In this document: positions 11,456 to 24,500 of the stretch, in pieces
How the letters are laid out: each line of letters starts with the position of its first letter
Numbering within the stretch: the stretch's first letter is position 1
From: Choristoneura fumiferana
Lineage: Eukaryota > Arthropoda > Insecta > Lepidoptera > Tortricidae
DNA length: 64,000 nt
Direction of reading: 5' to 3'
Assembly (NCBI RefSeq): GCF_025370935.1
Contig: NC_133473.1
Span: forward strand, 9,987,842 to 10,051,841
The notes under the pieces: generated by a model
Told to the model about the DNA's origin: nothing
Seen by the model: only the letters and a program-made list of their open reading frames with translations
Databases searched by the model: none
Translations under genes and position numbers: made by a program

Positions 11456-12343
11456 TTGGTTGAATTTTGGTTTACAAATAGATGTGTAGCTTGTCGTTCT
11501 AAAGTGCTCAGGAGTATATTCAACATTGATATCTACCTAACAAAAAAAGCAAAGTGTTTTAAATAGTGTGTGAATAAAATATTTTTCATTATCTTTTACT
11601 CCAATACGACTACCTTTCCTTGTGATTTAAACTTCATAGCTCATAAATTAAAACTTAAACACTGTTTTTGTACCTACTGCACCCTGAAAATTTTACGGGA
11701 ATTTTGACTGGTAAATGGAAAGTCTTATTTTCAACGCAGCGGAAAATAAATAGGTAAGTATGTTTATATGGACAGCCTTAACCATTGTTTATTTATTTAA
11801 TATCAGAAAATCAGCAATAACACTAACTTAAACTACAAAGTAGATACAGTTAACTGCAAAAATATGCACCTATTCGAAGCTTTTTGAAAATATGTTGCCG
11901 CAGTCGTATTTTTTACGTTGGAATAAAATTCTGTGTAGGGTTAAATATTTAAGTCCATATTTTTCACTCGACTGTCAATTAAAAAAGTTTCGAAGATGCT
12001 GGCAGCGTTTTCTCTTTGAACAGCTAAGCCAATTCTTTGCCCGAGGAAGCCGACAGCCCTTCGGTGCCTTGTGATGTGACGTCTACTAACCTCTATGTAA
12101 AGCTTCAATGCAGTTGAACTCCACGGACCAAAAGTTTCGACACTGAACGAGACAAAGTCGTATTCGGTGCTAACTAGAGCTTTAATAGCAGGAGAGGCGA
12201 AAAGTCAGCTACACCGATCGTAGAAGGGAAGACACACGATACCTATGATAATAGATATTCCATTCCTCCTATTACCTATACTAGTTGTGTGTCGTGACGT
12301 GACCTATAGATTCCCTTAAACTTAATCCGTATGTGTTTTCCAG

Positions 12344-12554
12344 AGCAAGAATGTATGCTGCGTCGACGGCATCGACGACGTCGGGCTCCCGCGCGACGGC
12401 TGGCGACCGGCGCGTGCGCGTGTTGCGGCTGCTGCGCCCGCGCCGCGCCTCGCCCGCCTTCGGCTTCTCCCTGCGCGGCGGCCGCGAGTACGCCACGGGA
12501 TTCTTCGTCTCTAAAGTGGAATTTAACTCCGAAGCACATCTTCAAGGGTTGAAG
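12344..12554 (+). CDS. harmonin exon: N-terminal part of PDZ1
   Basis: Acceptor ttttccag at 12336-12343, donor gtaagg at 12555. The exon starts with the third base of a codon, so it is either internal or its start is the ATG at 12351. After a basic Ser/Thr/Ala-rich leader it encodes VRVLRLLRPR, the ligand-binding loop FGFSLRGGREYATGFFVS and KVEFNSEAHLQGLK, the first half of a class I-type PDZ. GC content is far above the surrounding intron. The exon ends in phase 0 before VGDQ in the next exon. Confidence 0.85.
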
Positions 12555-15500
12555 GTAAGGAGATATAAGTAGGATCAATCATGCGCAAGCGTACCTAATT
12601 GAGCGCGTCAATAGGTCGGTAATACAGTATTGGACTTTTTCTTTTATTTTATAAATTAAGACTTGACAATTACATCGTGTGATATCGTACAGAAAAAAAA
12701 AACTACTTATTTACATATACTTACTTAAATTAGATAGAGAAACAGAAATAAATAATAATGTGTGACAAAAAGCTTTTAAGAGAGAGACAGATGTATTATA
12801 GATTTTTCGAAAATCGGTATAATTTCGATTCGTTATATTTTTTATAATTTCGGTTAGTCATAATATCGAACGTTAATTAGACCCACGATTTTTTTTTTTG
12901 TTAAATCTCAGAATTTAAATCCAACTGTTTGATGACCGCCAATGGTTTGCTAGTGCGAACCTGCATGCAATGTATTACTATAGGTAATGATACATATTTA
13001 ATAATACAAATTTAATTATTAGTAGGTAGCTTTGTTCAGTTTGGGACTTAGATCAATCAATTGGTGTAAATAATCACAAGTCATGATAGCTTCAACTTAT
13101 TATATCATGTTACTTATTTACTGCATAACCTTTTAACAATTATATGGTGCTTAATATTGCACAGGATAGGGACAATGCTGATATCGCATGTGAAATCTAC
13201 TCATAATGTGTTATGTGGATACAGCTAGCAAAAAGCATGCGGCAGAATTATGTACATACCTACTATATAATGTAGGCACTTTTTTGCATCACCACAATGA
13301 CTCTCAATTAGTAGTTTCAAATGCATCATTACATTAATTGAATTGCCATTTTCTAATAATATTTTTCCCATCAGCTTCGCTTGTGGTTATTGTCTTCAAA
13401 AATCTATAAAAAGTTTTTGTACCTACGGTCATTGAGCAATGTAGCCATTATGTCATTGTTTGATTTTTGTGTTTGCTAGGTACAGTTGCATGGGCAAAGG
13501 GAGAGATTAAGTCTGTTGACGCTTTTTCTAGTTTCGCTGGTTCCCACGAGCCCTGCGCGGAGCCTCAAGCCTGCGAACACCTGCGCCTCGCAATTAGTTC
13601 ACTGGCCCGCATGTTACGACCTATTCTACTATACACAATTACCCACATCCGAGGCTGCTTGTCGCAAGACACATTCCATTCTTTTCGCGCTCACGTAACT
13701 GACGTAGTTTCCTTAGGCAGCGCTCAATCTACAATGAAATAGGTACCTGCTTGAGCGGCGTTGTCATCATCTAGGTCAAATACTTCGTTAGGTTGATTGT
13801 GAAGCTGAGCTGTGAATTGCGAGTCATCGGTGATTTATGAGGTAACCGGATTGTGTCTGGAGCGGCTGTTTGCCTTAAGTGATTATTTAGTTAATGATCA
13901 AGTTAAACGTCAAAACAAATTGCATTGTATGTTACTACTGCAAGGTCATTTGTTGCGTTTTGTGCTAGATACCTACGTTACTTATTTAATAAGTTTATAA
14001 TAGTTAATGAATCAAGCTTTGTTCTAAGTTACGTTTATTCCAGTTGGGCAATCAATAAAACTATTAATCCATACTATACTAATGTTATAAATGCGAAAGT
14101 GTGTTTGTATGTTTGTGTGTGTTGTCCGTCTTTCACGCCGTAACAGAGCGACGGATCGACGTGATTTTTGGCATAGAGATAGTTTATGGGCCCGAGAGTG
14201 ACATACGAGTAGGCTGCTTTTCATCCGGAAAACTGCACAGTTCCCGAGGGAACAGCGCGCGATAACCGAATACCACGCGGGCGGAGCCGCGGGAAAAAGC
14301 TAGTAATTTATAAGCCAAGGAAGTTATGTGTATTCAGATACGGGTAATATGTTATGTATGTTAATTTGATTGTTTGCAATTAAAAAAGGTTTTTATGAAT
14401 ATCCGCGCAAGGATTCAGGAACTCTACGGATATTAAATTATTAAATAGATACTTTTGAGCCATATATCCTTCTTCCCTCAGCTCATTAAACCAGAGTTAA
14501 CCAGACTTGTGAGTATTTTTTACGTAATTTAATTTGCATATTTTATACATATCAGTCAGTATACCTGCATGCTATTATTTTGAAAAAGACAGCAGCAACA
14601 CCTAACTTTCTTAGTGAAATTGTGAGCCAAAAGATTTACGAGTGAATTGTTACTTATTCCGACCGTATAATAGTCGCGGATAGGCCAAGTAATTAGACAC
14701 TTTTAGTGTATAATCCGCAAAATTCTCAGCTACACTGAATTTTCACACGATTACTTCCTTAACAAAGAGTTACGAAAAATCCACGAGTACATCCGTTGTT
14801 ATTTCAACGACACAATAGTGTTTTGAGACAATCGCACAGAATCCTGAGAAATGAACATGTCTACAGTTCGGGCAAACTGTATCTGTTTTCGACTCTGCGT
14901 CAACGACAAGTTCAATGGAAAGCTACACGCGTGGCAGAATCATAGTCTGTGACGAATTACTAAATGGCATTGTAGTGCCTAACCGAACCATATAACTCAT
15001 AATATTTACGTACCAGAAGGTAATTTTTTTAACCATAACTGTGAAAAATTGTGTAGAATTTGAAATAATATTAGTACTTAATAGAAAATTGCAGCCCTAC
15101 TTTTTACCTATGCAAAAATTAAATTTAACTGATAATTTTGTAGTAATACAAGAATTTTCTCTGATTTCGATTATTATTTTCGAGTGATGTGATTTAATAA
15201 TCGTTCCAGCTACTTTGCAATACGTTTAAAGTAAAGAGGAGGCTTCTTAACACAATCAGTACTTATTTCAAACAGGAAGAGAAACTCGAAGACGAATAGT
15301 TATGATAATTTAAGTGACAGTATCTGAAAGCCTCTAATCAATCGGGGAGGTATGCTAACGGCAGGAAGACGCAAAGTATTGCAATTATATGGCAATTAAG
15401 AAGTAACCCGTGTTCCCGTGAGGCGGACCTATACGCGTCCGGTGCGTGACTCATTCAATTACCTCTTCTATGCGATCGGAGACTTTCTATGCCGCGCAGC

Positions 15501-18500
15501 CTCGCGTGCACACTTTTTCAGCTAATGCTTATTGTGTAACATGCGCTAAAATGGAAAAGAGCTAATACCGTCCTCCGTTCAGTCAACAAGCTCATTTTAG
15601 GTGCTTACTAACGTCCAATCAGTTGTACAATTTCGATAGTGTAATGATTTTGTTACTAAATGTTGTACCTATTGGGATTGTTAAATGCTTCATGGTTATG
15701 ATATCAAACTTTAACTAATTGCAGTAATTGAGTTATTTTCTAATTATACACAATAATCGATGATATAAAGGATGCGATGTTCATATTTTTCATTGCATAC
15801 AACAAGTTATATAGGTAGGTACCTCGGGGTCTATATTGACTCCCATAAAGTTAAACTTTCGATTTGGTTTATCCTTTATCCATACCGTTGTTTGTCATCT
15901 GGTCATAAACGTTGCTCGTCATGTTGTCTTTGGTCATAATTTTAATAGCGACATCTGTTGTCCGGGTGAACGGTAATTTCAATAGTCATAATTTTCTTTC
16001 GCTCCCTTTCATTAGTCATATCTATTGAATTTCATACCGTTATTGGTCATAACATTTAATGTCGTGATTGTATCAAAAGGTAGAAATTCAAAAGGCATTC
16101 AAAAGGCAACGCTTATTAATTTATTCTATTTTTTAATTATAGGAAAAAATAATTTAAATCGTTATTTAACAACTGTACATAAAATAACATAAAACACATG
16201 AAATTAACAGTTAAAAAGAAATAAAAAACCGGCCAAGAGCGTGTCAGACACGCCCAAAATAGGGTTGCGTAACCATTACGAAAAAATTTAGTAAAAATTT
16301 AGTAAAATTTTGTAATACATTATTCAGTATTTTATACGGAATCTTCCAAGTTTAGGTATGTTTTATACCTTGGCTACTATTTACTCATAAACTACTAATA
16401 ATTCTCAAGCAAACTTAGCCGTTATAGTTTTCCTTGAAAGTTTGATATACTTACTACCACCCTGAATTTTTTCAAATTTTTCCACCCACCGGTTTAGATT
16501 TTAGAGGGGGGGACGCTCGATTTTATTGAAAATTTGCACTTTAAAGTTGAATATTTCGCAAAAAAAATCACTGAATTGAAAAATCGTCTTAGCAAACCCC
16601 TAATGGTTTTGAAAGACCTATCCAACGATACTACACACTATAGGGTTGAATGAGAAAAAAAAATCATCCCCACTTTAGGTCTATGGGAGGTACCCTAAAA
16701 ATTTTTTTTTTTAATTTTTATTTGTACTATTTTGTCGGCATAGTTTACTTTTATATCCGTGCAAAATTACAGATTTCTAGCATTGATAGTCCCTGAGCAA
16801 AGCCGCGGACGGACACAGACAGACAGACGGACAGACATGGCGAAACTATAAGGGTTCCGTTTTTGCCATTTTGGCTCCGGAACCCTAAAAAAACGCTTAT
16901 TAATCAGAGCTATCGAATTTCATACCATTATTGGCCATAACATTAATGTGGTGACGTGCTTTTCGCATCCACCGCGCGATCCTGCGAATATTTTTATTTT
17001 TTTATTTTTTCCGCCCTGGAATATTTTTTTGTACCGTAATAGGTTGGTCTCGTAGTATCTAGTGGTAATAAAAAATTGTGTTACTACCTTGTAAAATTCT
17101 ACTTACACAGTAATTGAAGTTTATTTACTTACCATCTCGTTGAGGCTTTCGTGAGTATCGTCAATGAAAGGCATGCTCCACTGAATTAGGCTGCACACCT
17201 AACAGATACATGCGACGAAGAATCCACCAATAGCACTAAACTACAGTCTGTTCAATATAGGAATGGACAGAAGGAAAATAGGCTTTTTATAATGCACGCT
17301 TTAGGAAGTCATTTTAATAAATTTCATTATTTTAGTATACGGTCCAAACTTAATTCTAATTATAATATCGAAGACGTCAATATTAGTTTCAATTATTCAT
17401 TAACTAACTGCTGCCCGCGACTCCGTTCAAGTAGAATTCGTTTATTGCTATCCCGCGAAAACTATGCAATGTTCGGAGATAAAAACTATTCTATGTCCTT
17501 CCCCGGGACTTTTACTATGTGTAAACCGAATTCCACCTAAATCGGTTCAGCGGTTAAGACATGAAGTGGTAGGTAACAAAAAACATACAGACTTACAAAC
17601 TTTCGCAATTATAATTAATATTATTGAGATTAACTTTACTATTTTTCATATTATAATTTAAAAACAATAAAAAAGCTTTTCCTATTTTGTTATTAACAGA
17701 AACATCTTCCTAAAAAATACCTAAAGAGGCAGAGGTAAAGAACATTCTGCAAGAAACGGGACGTTTATAATATTGTTAACTCAAGAAATATTCTATACAT
17801 TATTAATATTAATCGAATTGATATGATGTAGCAAATTACGGGTTAATATTGTGCTATTTTGTAAGTTCATTTCATTAATCTAGTTACTTACAAAGTAAAT
17901 AAAATTATGACTTCATCTTATTACTTCTTTTATTCATCATCATCATCATCATTATTAGGTACGACTTCACAAATAATGTTTAGAACCCCTGCTTCTGTGA
18001 CCTTCTAGAGTCCAATGTTATCCTGAATAGACTATAGGGTACATAAGAAAATAATGTTAGTGGTTTTCTTCGCACGTCGATCCGCTTCCTCGTAGATATC
18101 GTGTGAATGCGCATTATTGAGGAGCAAAGGACCTAAAATGAATTGTTGAGAGATGGACATGGCCGTAGTCAATTTCACAGTCATAGAACTCTCAATTTCT
18201 CGTACATCGGTTAGGTCAGTTAAATAAGTATGTATGTCTGTGATCGTACCTTATCTGATAAATAACTGTTCTGTGTGTGATGAGTGCGTCATGATTGTTT
18301 TAGCAAGTGCTTGAACGAATGCAATAAACTACAGGTTCCATAAAAACACATTTTATCGCAGAATGAGTCACGCCGCGACGTCGACGGTTGATTGTTAGCT
18401 TGAAACAATCACATGTGTGCTCAGCTGATAGATGAAAGTTTTACACGTTCAGTATACATTAAAGCGAACATATCTACCATAACGAAACCGAACGAAATTA

Positions 18501-21500
18501 ATTAAACTCAGCTGTCATGTTATCTCATGGGATGAAGTGCAATCGATCATGTCGTACACCTATTAAAGAGTTAAGATCGTATCGGAGAATATTATCATAC
18601 CCCTACCTGTATCTTCGCCTTGCCTATAATTACTCTGTGAAACCTCTGCGTCTAATTAACTTTTTATCCAATTGTAACCCTTCTTTCTCTGAAAGACATT
18701 ATACATTTAGGATACGTACACTTAAAGTAAAAAACGCGTTTCATGTTAAGTAAATAAGGAGTGAAATTTACTTGTCGAGTCACGGTGAATTTTAACGTTG
18801 ACTCGATGATTATTTTGGCATGCGTATAAATATGGCGGCTTCTTTTAAAATCATATGCATCGCAAAATTACTATTACGTGAATGTTATAATGAAAGTAAA
18901 TTTCGAGGGCCAGGCGACGGCGAGTCTGGTGGTCCTCGGGTATCTCGCAAAAAAAGTCGAATTTTAACGAAAGTCCAATCGAAAGTTGTCCGATATGTGG
19001 GGCACGAGGCGACCTGTCCGGCTTCTTTTGCCGCCGGCCGCGACGAACGTGAAGAAAGTGCTGTTCGTCACAGACAACGCCGCTCCGCGACGCGTGCGCA
19101 ACATGCGTACGCAATGACGTCACTTTTTTAAAACAATTAATTGATTCAGGCTTACTATGCGGAGGTCCATATCATTAAACTAAGCTCTTACCTTGCTCCT
19201 TCGCTACCAAGGCACTGCGTCTGTACGATACGTATGGGTTTTGGTGCACCAAACCCACCTAGTCTTTCAAATCTACTCTACTATAAACGCTTTCCGTGAA
19301 TCAAGTAAAATCAAAGATATCCCGAATAGATAAGGTTTGGTTTTAATGTAAACATCAACCTTCAACAATTGCAATTTCGCAAGCGGCAACTAGAAGTACT
19401 GGAGTGAAACCGACCGGTCTGTGGAAAGAAATTAATGACTGGTAGTTGGTAGGTACCTATTATAATCCCTTCGAGAAAACATCAACTTGTCGATTTCTGA
19501 CGGCCAAGGAAAGTAGGCCACGCTATGCATGTTGTTTTTCATAGGAATGACGCGCAAAATGAAGTCGTACCTACCTATGAATTTAACGACGATTTATGTG
19601 TCGAATGAATACTTGGTTTAATAGCAATTATATTTTGGAACTTTCTTATTCCTTTTGTGTTGGATAACTAAGTGTGTAATACGTTTTTTTTCGCTGGTGA
19701 GAGTTAAATAATTTTAGAAATGTCTTACTCGCGGTGTCTCAAAATCTTTGCGATTTAAACTTGAATTATGTGAATAAATTTTTCACTTAGCTCCATCTAC
19801 CTACGTTGAGCCGCGTGGAGTGCGAACTGCCGCCGTGTTGCAACACTAGCCCAGCTAATAACTTTATGCTCCATTGTTATTTCGACATCTGAGAAATACA
19901 TAATTTATATTATTGTAATGCAACGGGGGGTCGTTGAGCATTTACTTTTCCGACTTCCATGACTTATTGTTTCAAGGAATGCGGTTTCGATAATAGAAAA
20001 GATCAGTTACAATTGTTTTTAATAAATACTTAATATAAATAAGCTCTAAGAACAAATAGTAGTAATCTGCATTTAGCTCAGTTAATAGCGTAGGTAGTAT
20101 TATTTATCATCGGTTGTAACTATATGTTGAATTTTTAAGCAAGTTTACAGAAGGATGAATTTCTGTTAAATTGTTTTTTTAAACGATTGTTAGCAATTTT
20201 GTAATTTCAGAGTTTGGATTCTCATTAATGAAACACAGAAGCTCAAGAAAAATGTGGTATTTCGTACCACGTTAAATGATCAAATTTAACTAACTATATT
20301 CTCTCATTATTGTGTTAATTACAGGTTGGTGACCAGTTGGTTAGCGTCAACGGATACCGTGTCGATGATGCAGTGCACGGCGAGCTGGTGCATTACCTCG
20401 CGTCGCAGTCACGCCTCAAGCTCAAAGTCAGACGTGAGTCTATAACTTTACCGTCAGGAAAGCCATCCTCTAATAGAAGCAAGGACCCTCAAAAGCTACT
20501 TATAGTGATCGCATAACATCACGTATAAAAGTAGTCCATCAAATCAAATCTACATGCGTAGTAAACATCATGACATAAATAACATTGTGTATAAATATGC
20601 TCTTAAAATAAAATCAACCTGTATATTAATTTGCTTCATATTATGAACATGACATGAGTGTTTTTCGATTATATACAGCGTTTGAACGTTCGTCGTTATA
20701 TTTCCGCAGCATTTCTTGGCACTAAACGACACGGGCCTGTTTCTGAGTTGATTTCAGTTCATGGGGAATCCATTGAGAGCAGAACTTCCTGACTTTTAAA
20801 TAATCTTGCAAAATCTGTTTTATTTGACTTATACCAATCCCTAATGTCCATGAATTTCGTCATGGTGACTCGTCGGTTTTATTCTACTAGTCGCCTGATA
20901 GCAGCCACGTTTTCTTCAGTGCCCGTGGTAGACGGCCGACCTTCACGAGAAATGTCATAGAGAGAAACCCGGCCTTTCTCAATTTCCTTTCTCAATTTAT
21001 TCCGTCGTCTTACAGTGCTCAAATGTGGTGCTTCATGCCAAAAGCATTTTGAAGGCGAGCACTACAGTCTTGCGCAGAAAGAGAACTTTAAAAAATCGTA
21101 AAAAATCATTGTTCCATAGACTTTACGCGTCAATTCCATTTTTAGTGCAAATTTGTCACTTTAAACCGTCAGAAAAAACAAATTATGATCAATTCCTTGC
21201 CAACTATTATTTAATCCCATAAACAATGAGCTAAATTTTTTAAAATGACAAAGTTCTAAATTCAAATGTTAACGAGTGGCCAGGAGTGCAAAACTTTAAA
21301 TGTGGCCTAAGTAATGATAGTTGGGAGTTGGACTGTCTGCTGATCAGCCCGATTGAACTGCTAAAGCGATGATTCAGTTCATCTCTTTCTTCATTATGCG
21401 AGTTCTCCATATTTGTTTTAGGTCGAGATGTATGCCAGGGTATTTTGCCGAGTCACTATGGGGCAGTATGTCATCTCCAAGTTTTACTGGTGCACAATCT

Positions 21501-24500
21501 TCTCTGGGCAAAGAAAATGTCACATGAGTTGATTTACTGGAGCTTGCTTTGATGCGCCATCTTCTCATCCAGTCGTCTATTTGTTTAGATGTTGTTGTAA
21601 AACTTCTGAGGCCTTATTTGGGTCCTTATTAGTTATTACTGTGTAACGCTGCTGTATCATCAGTTCATCAGCTAATGTCGCAGTGAGTACGCCGTCTGTC
21701 GATGGCAGGTCAGTTGTGAACAATAAATACAGCGCTGATCCAAAACTGCAGCCTTCACATCATAAAACTTTGAGTGTGCATTATTTTAACTCTAAAAATA
21801 ATGATAATAAATTTTGACTCTAAAAATTCTTTGTTCTATGTAGGATTTTAGAAGCATATAATATGTTACGTGGTAATTTTTCTTTTACTTTGAATAGTAG
21901 TCCCTGATGCTAGACGTTATCAAAAGCATGTTGGTCGTCGAGAAAGACGGAAAAGCAATATTCTTTACTTTCCAATGACCTCTCTGATTTTATTGGCTAC
22001 TCTATGTAGGTACCTACTCTATGGTAGAGTGTCCACTTTAAATCCAAACTGGTGGTGTGGTATTATTTGAGTAAAGAAATCCGTTTATTCTTCGTAAGGA
22101 AATTTTTTCAAAGACTGCTTTGTAATTTTCTATTTCCTCTCTTGTGCATCGTCTTATTGAATAAAGATTTTTTTTTTAATCGAAAAAACTGGTTGAGTTA
22201 GTTAAATCCGGTCAATAAAATTAGTTTTTGTTTAAAGCGGAACCTAAAAGCAACCAATATTTGGACGTAAGCGGGTGGCACCGACCGTCGCGTCACGTTT
22301 CGAAACCAAAGACGTGATTCAGTAAATTCACCAGCGTCGCGGAAGGTGCATTTTGCCACTATCGTTTGTTATTTAGAATTCGGAAATCAAGACGTTGTTA
22401 TCGGTAAAAATATTGTGGTAGGATTGTATTGTAGTATTTAAGTAGTAAATTATGTACCGCACTATCTATAGTTATAGGTTGTAGGTATACCGGTCAATGT
22501 CTGTACATTAAAAATATTTGAGAAAAAGCAAATGTAGAACCCAATATGTAGAACGATAGAGCGCAATATTTATGTGTTTGTATGTGCATTTGTTCGCGCT
22601 AATCTCGGGAACAGATTAAACCGGGTACCTATTTGCAGTTTTCACTGATACGAGTATGTTGTGATTTTCTTGGATAGAATACTTACTTCCAGCTGAAAAC
22701 TCAGTAGCTATTATTGCACAACTAATAGGAAAAAATCTGAAAATCGTAACTTTTTATGTCTATCTATCTAGATAGGTCAGTAACCATAACCTGAACTGCA
22801 TAGGTACATTTTGCTTAGGAGAGGCGCTATGCTAACACTGGGATATTCATAAATTCCTAAAAAAATGTACGGAACCTCCTATGCACGAGTCCCGCTCGCA
22901 TTGGGCCGGTTTTTTTATTAATGTAAAGATTAACTTGTCGACATGTTTTTTTTTGTCTTTACTTTGTGTGATAATTTTCACACCCTTGCATTTGTTAATA
23001 AAACTATATAAAACTTCAATTTCAACATTGCGTTCACCTTGCCACCCATTGATTGATAATCAAAGTAAACATTTACCAACACATAGCTTTTTGCAGCTAC
23101 GATAGATAGAGATATCGATCATACATCGTTAGCCGCTGCTAATGATAAATGTGTCCATGTAAATGGTATTAATCGTTTCGCAATTGACACCCAACTCTAT
23201 TATTTTTGTAACAATGAACCCACAAATACCAATATGCTAATTAATCAAAATTTCACAGATGTTACGACATCACTTGCTACGGAGGCGGGTGTGATTGTGG
23301 CACCGATTTTTGTTTGTGAATTAATCGTGAAAGTGCGTGGGTAAATGCTGCTTCGTTGCCGGTATCTGTCAAAGATATTACGCAAATTTCCAGTTACGCC
23401 TAAAGTCCAAAGCTCAAGACAATATTCCTAAATTTTGTTGTTTTTTACTCTCGTACGGATACAGATACTTACAGCCTTATTCATAAAAAGTTAGAGCCTC
23501 CTTGAAGGCTCCTTGAAGGCCCGATGCTAAAAAACATGATTCATAAACGTCTGTTAGCGCTAATCAGTTGATCAAGGCTCTGCTAAAGTTAGAGGACCGT
23601 AGACCCTCCTTTATCTCTCTGCTAAGTCACAAAATGGCCGCCACAAGTTTGAACAGCTGATTTTGACTAGAGCAAAAAACCATAGGTACCGAAGATATTT
23701 ATAGTGAGCAGGCTACGCAGATATAAAAAAAAAACAGGAAAATTTATTTTCAGGAATTTGTATTTAAAAATCCTCTAAATTAGCAACAATAATTAACAAT
23801 AAATATGAAAATAAAATAAGGATGATAACATAATTATGGCTTTTTGCACAACATAAACATGCGGATCGGAAATGGCGGGAAAACAAAAAACATCTCGCTT
23901 TTATTTTTTTTCTGTAATTTGCTGTCACTGCTGTCAATTTTTTTTTTTAATTATCGATTAGGCCATTTTTTGTCTTTGATTTGTCAAGGTGGCCAACATA
24001 ACGCGTCTAATCCGTCTATCAGCAGCTCAACAACTAGCAGACTGCTAGCAAGCGTTTATGAATCATACTTCTTGATAACCATCTAACAAGCTTAATCAGT
24101 CTGCTAAGTAACAGACCGATCAAACCTCAATAAGGATTTTTTATGATAAGGCTGTTAGTCTTTATTTAATTAAAATCCAGGAATTGAGTTGGTTGGTTAG
24201 AACTTATTTAATTAATAGGGACTTAATTACTCCGAAATTCTAATAGGTACGAGTATGACTATCAGCAAGGTATAATTAAGTGAGGGCATTCTCTATTTAT
24301 ACTATAAATCACTAATAATCTCTGTTTCTTTGTTTCAGATGTTGGCATGGTACCAATAAAAGAGTAAGTGGAAATAATTTTACAAGTTGTTTAAATAGAA
24401 GACAGCTTGTTTTTAGGGTTCCGTAGTCAACTAGGATAACCCTTATAGTTTCGCCATGTCTGTCGTCTGTCTGTCGTCTGTCCGCGGTTAGCTCAGAGAC

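Larger units (their letters stand above)
12555..20324. other. large harmonin intron (7.8 kb)
   Basis: Besides the elements listed at 14070, 16121, 17404 and 19134, a GC-richer stretch at 18900-19130 contains tgacgtca (19114-19121), a CRE-like site. No exon recognised. Confidence 0.6.

Noticed and set aside
12342..12554. Whirlin as the identity of the PDZ gene
   Set aside because: The post-PDZ1 run HVGMVPIK and linker ESLSWQF match harmonin better than the corresponding whirlin regions as I remember them.
13467..13742. 91-codon plus-strand frame
   Set aside because: No splice or promoter context and no recognisable motif; a second overlapping frame of similar length suggests compositional chance.
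17936..17958. CRISPR-like or satellite array
   Set aside because: Only a short ATC microsatellite; no spacer-repeat structure anywhere in the window.
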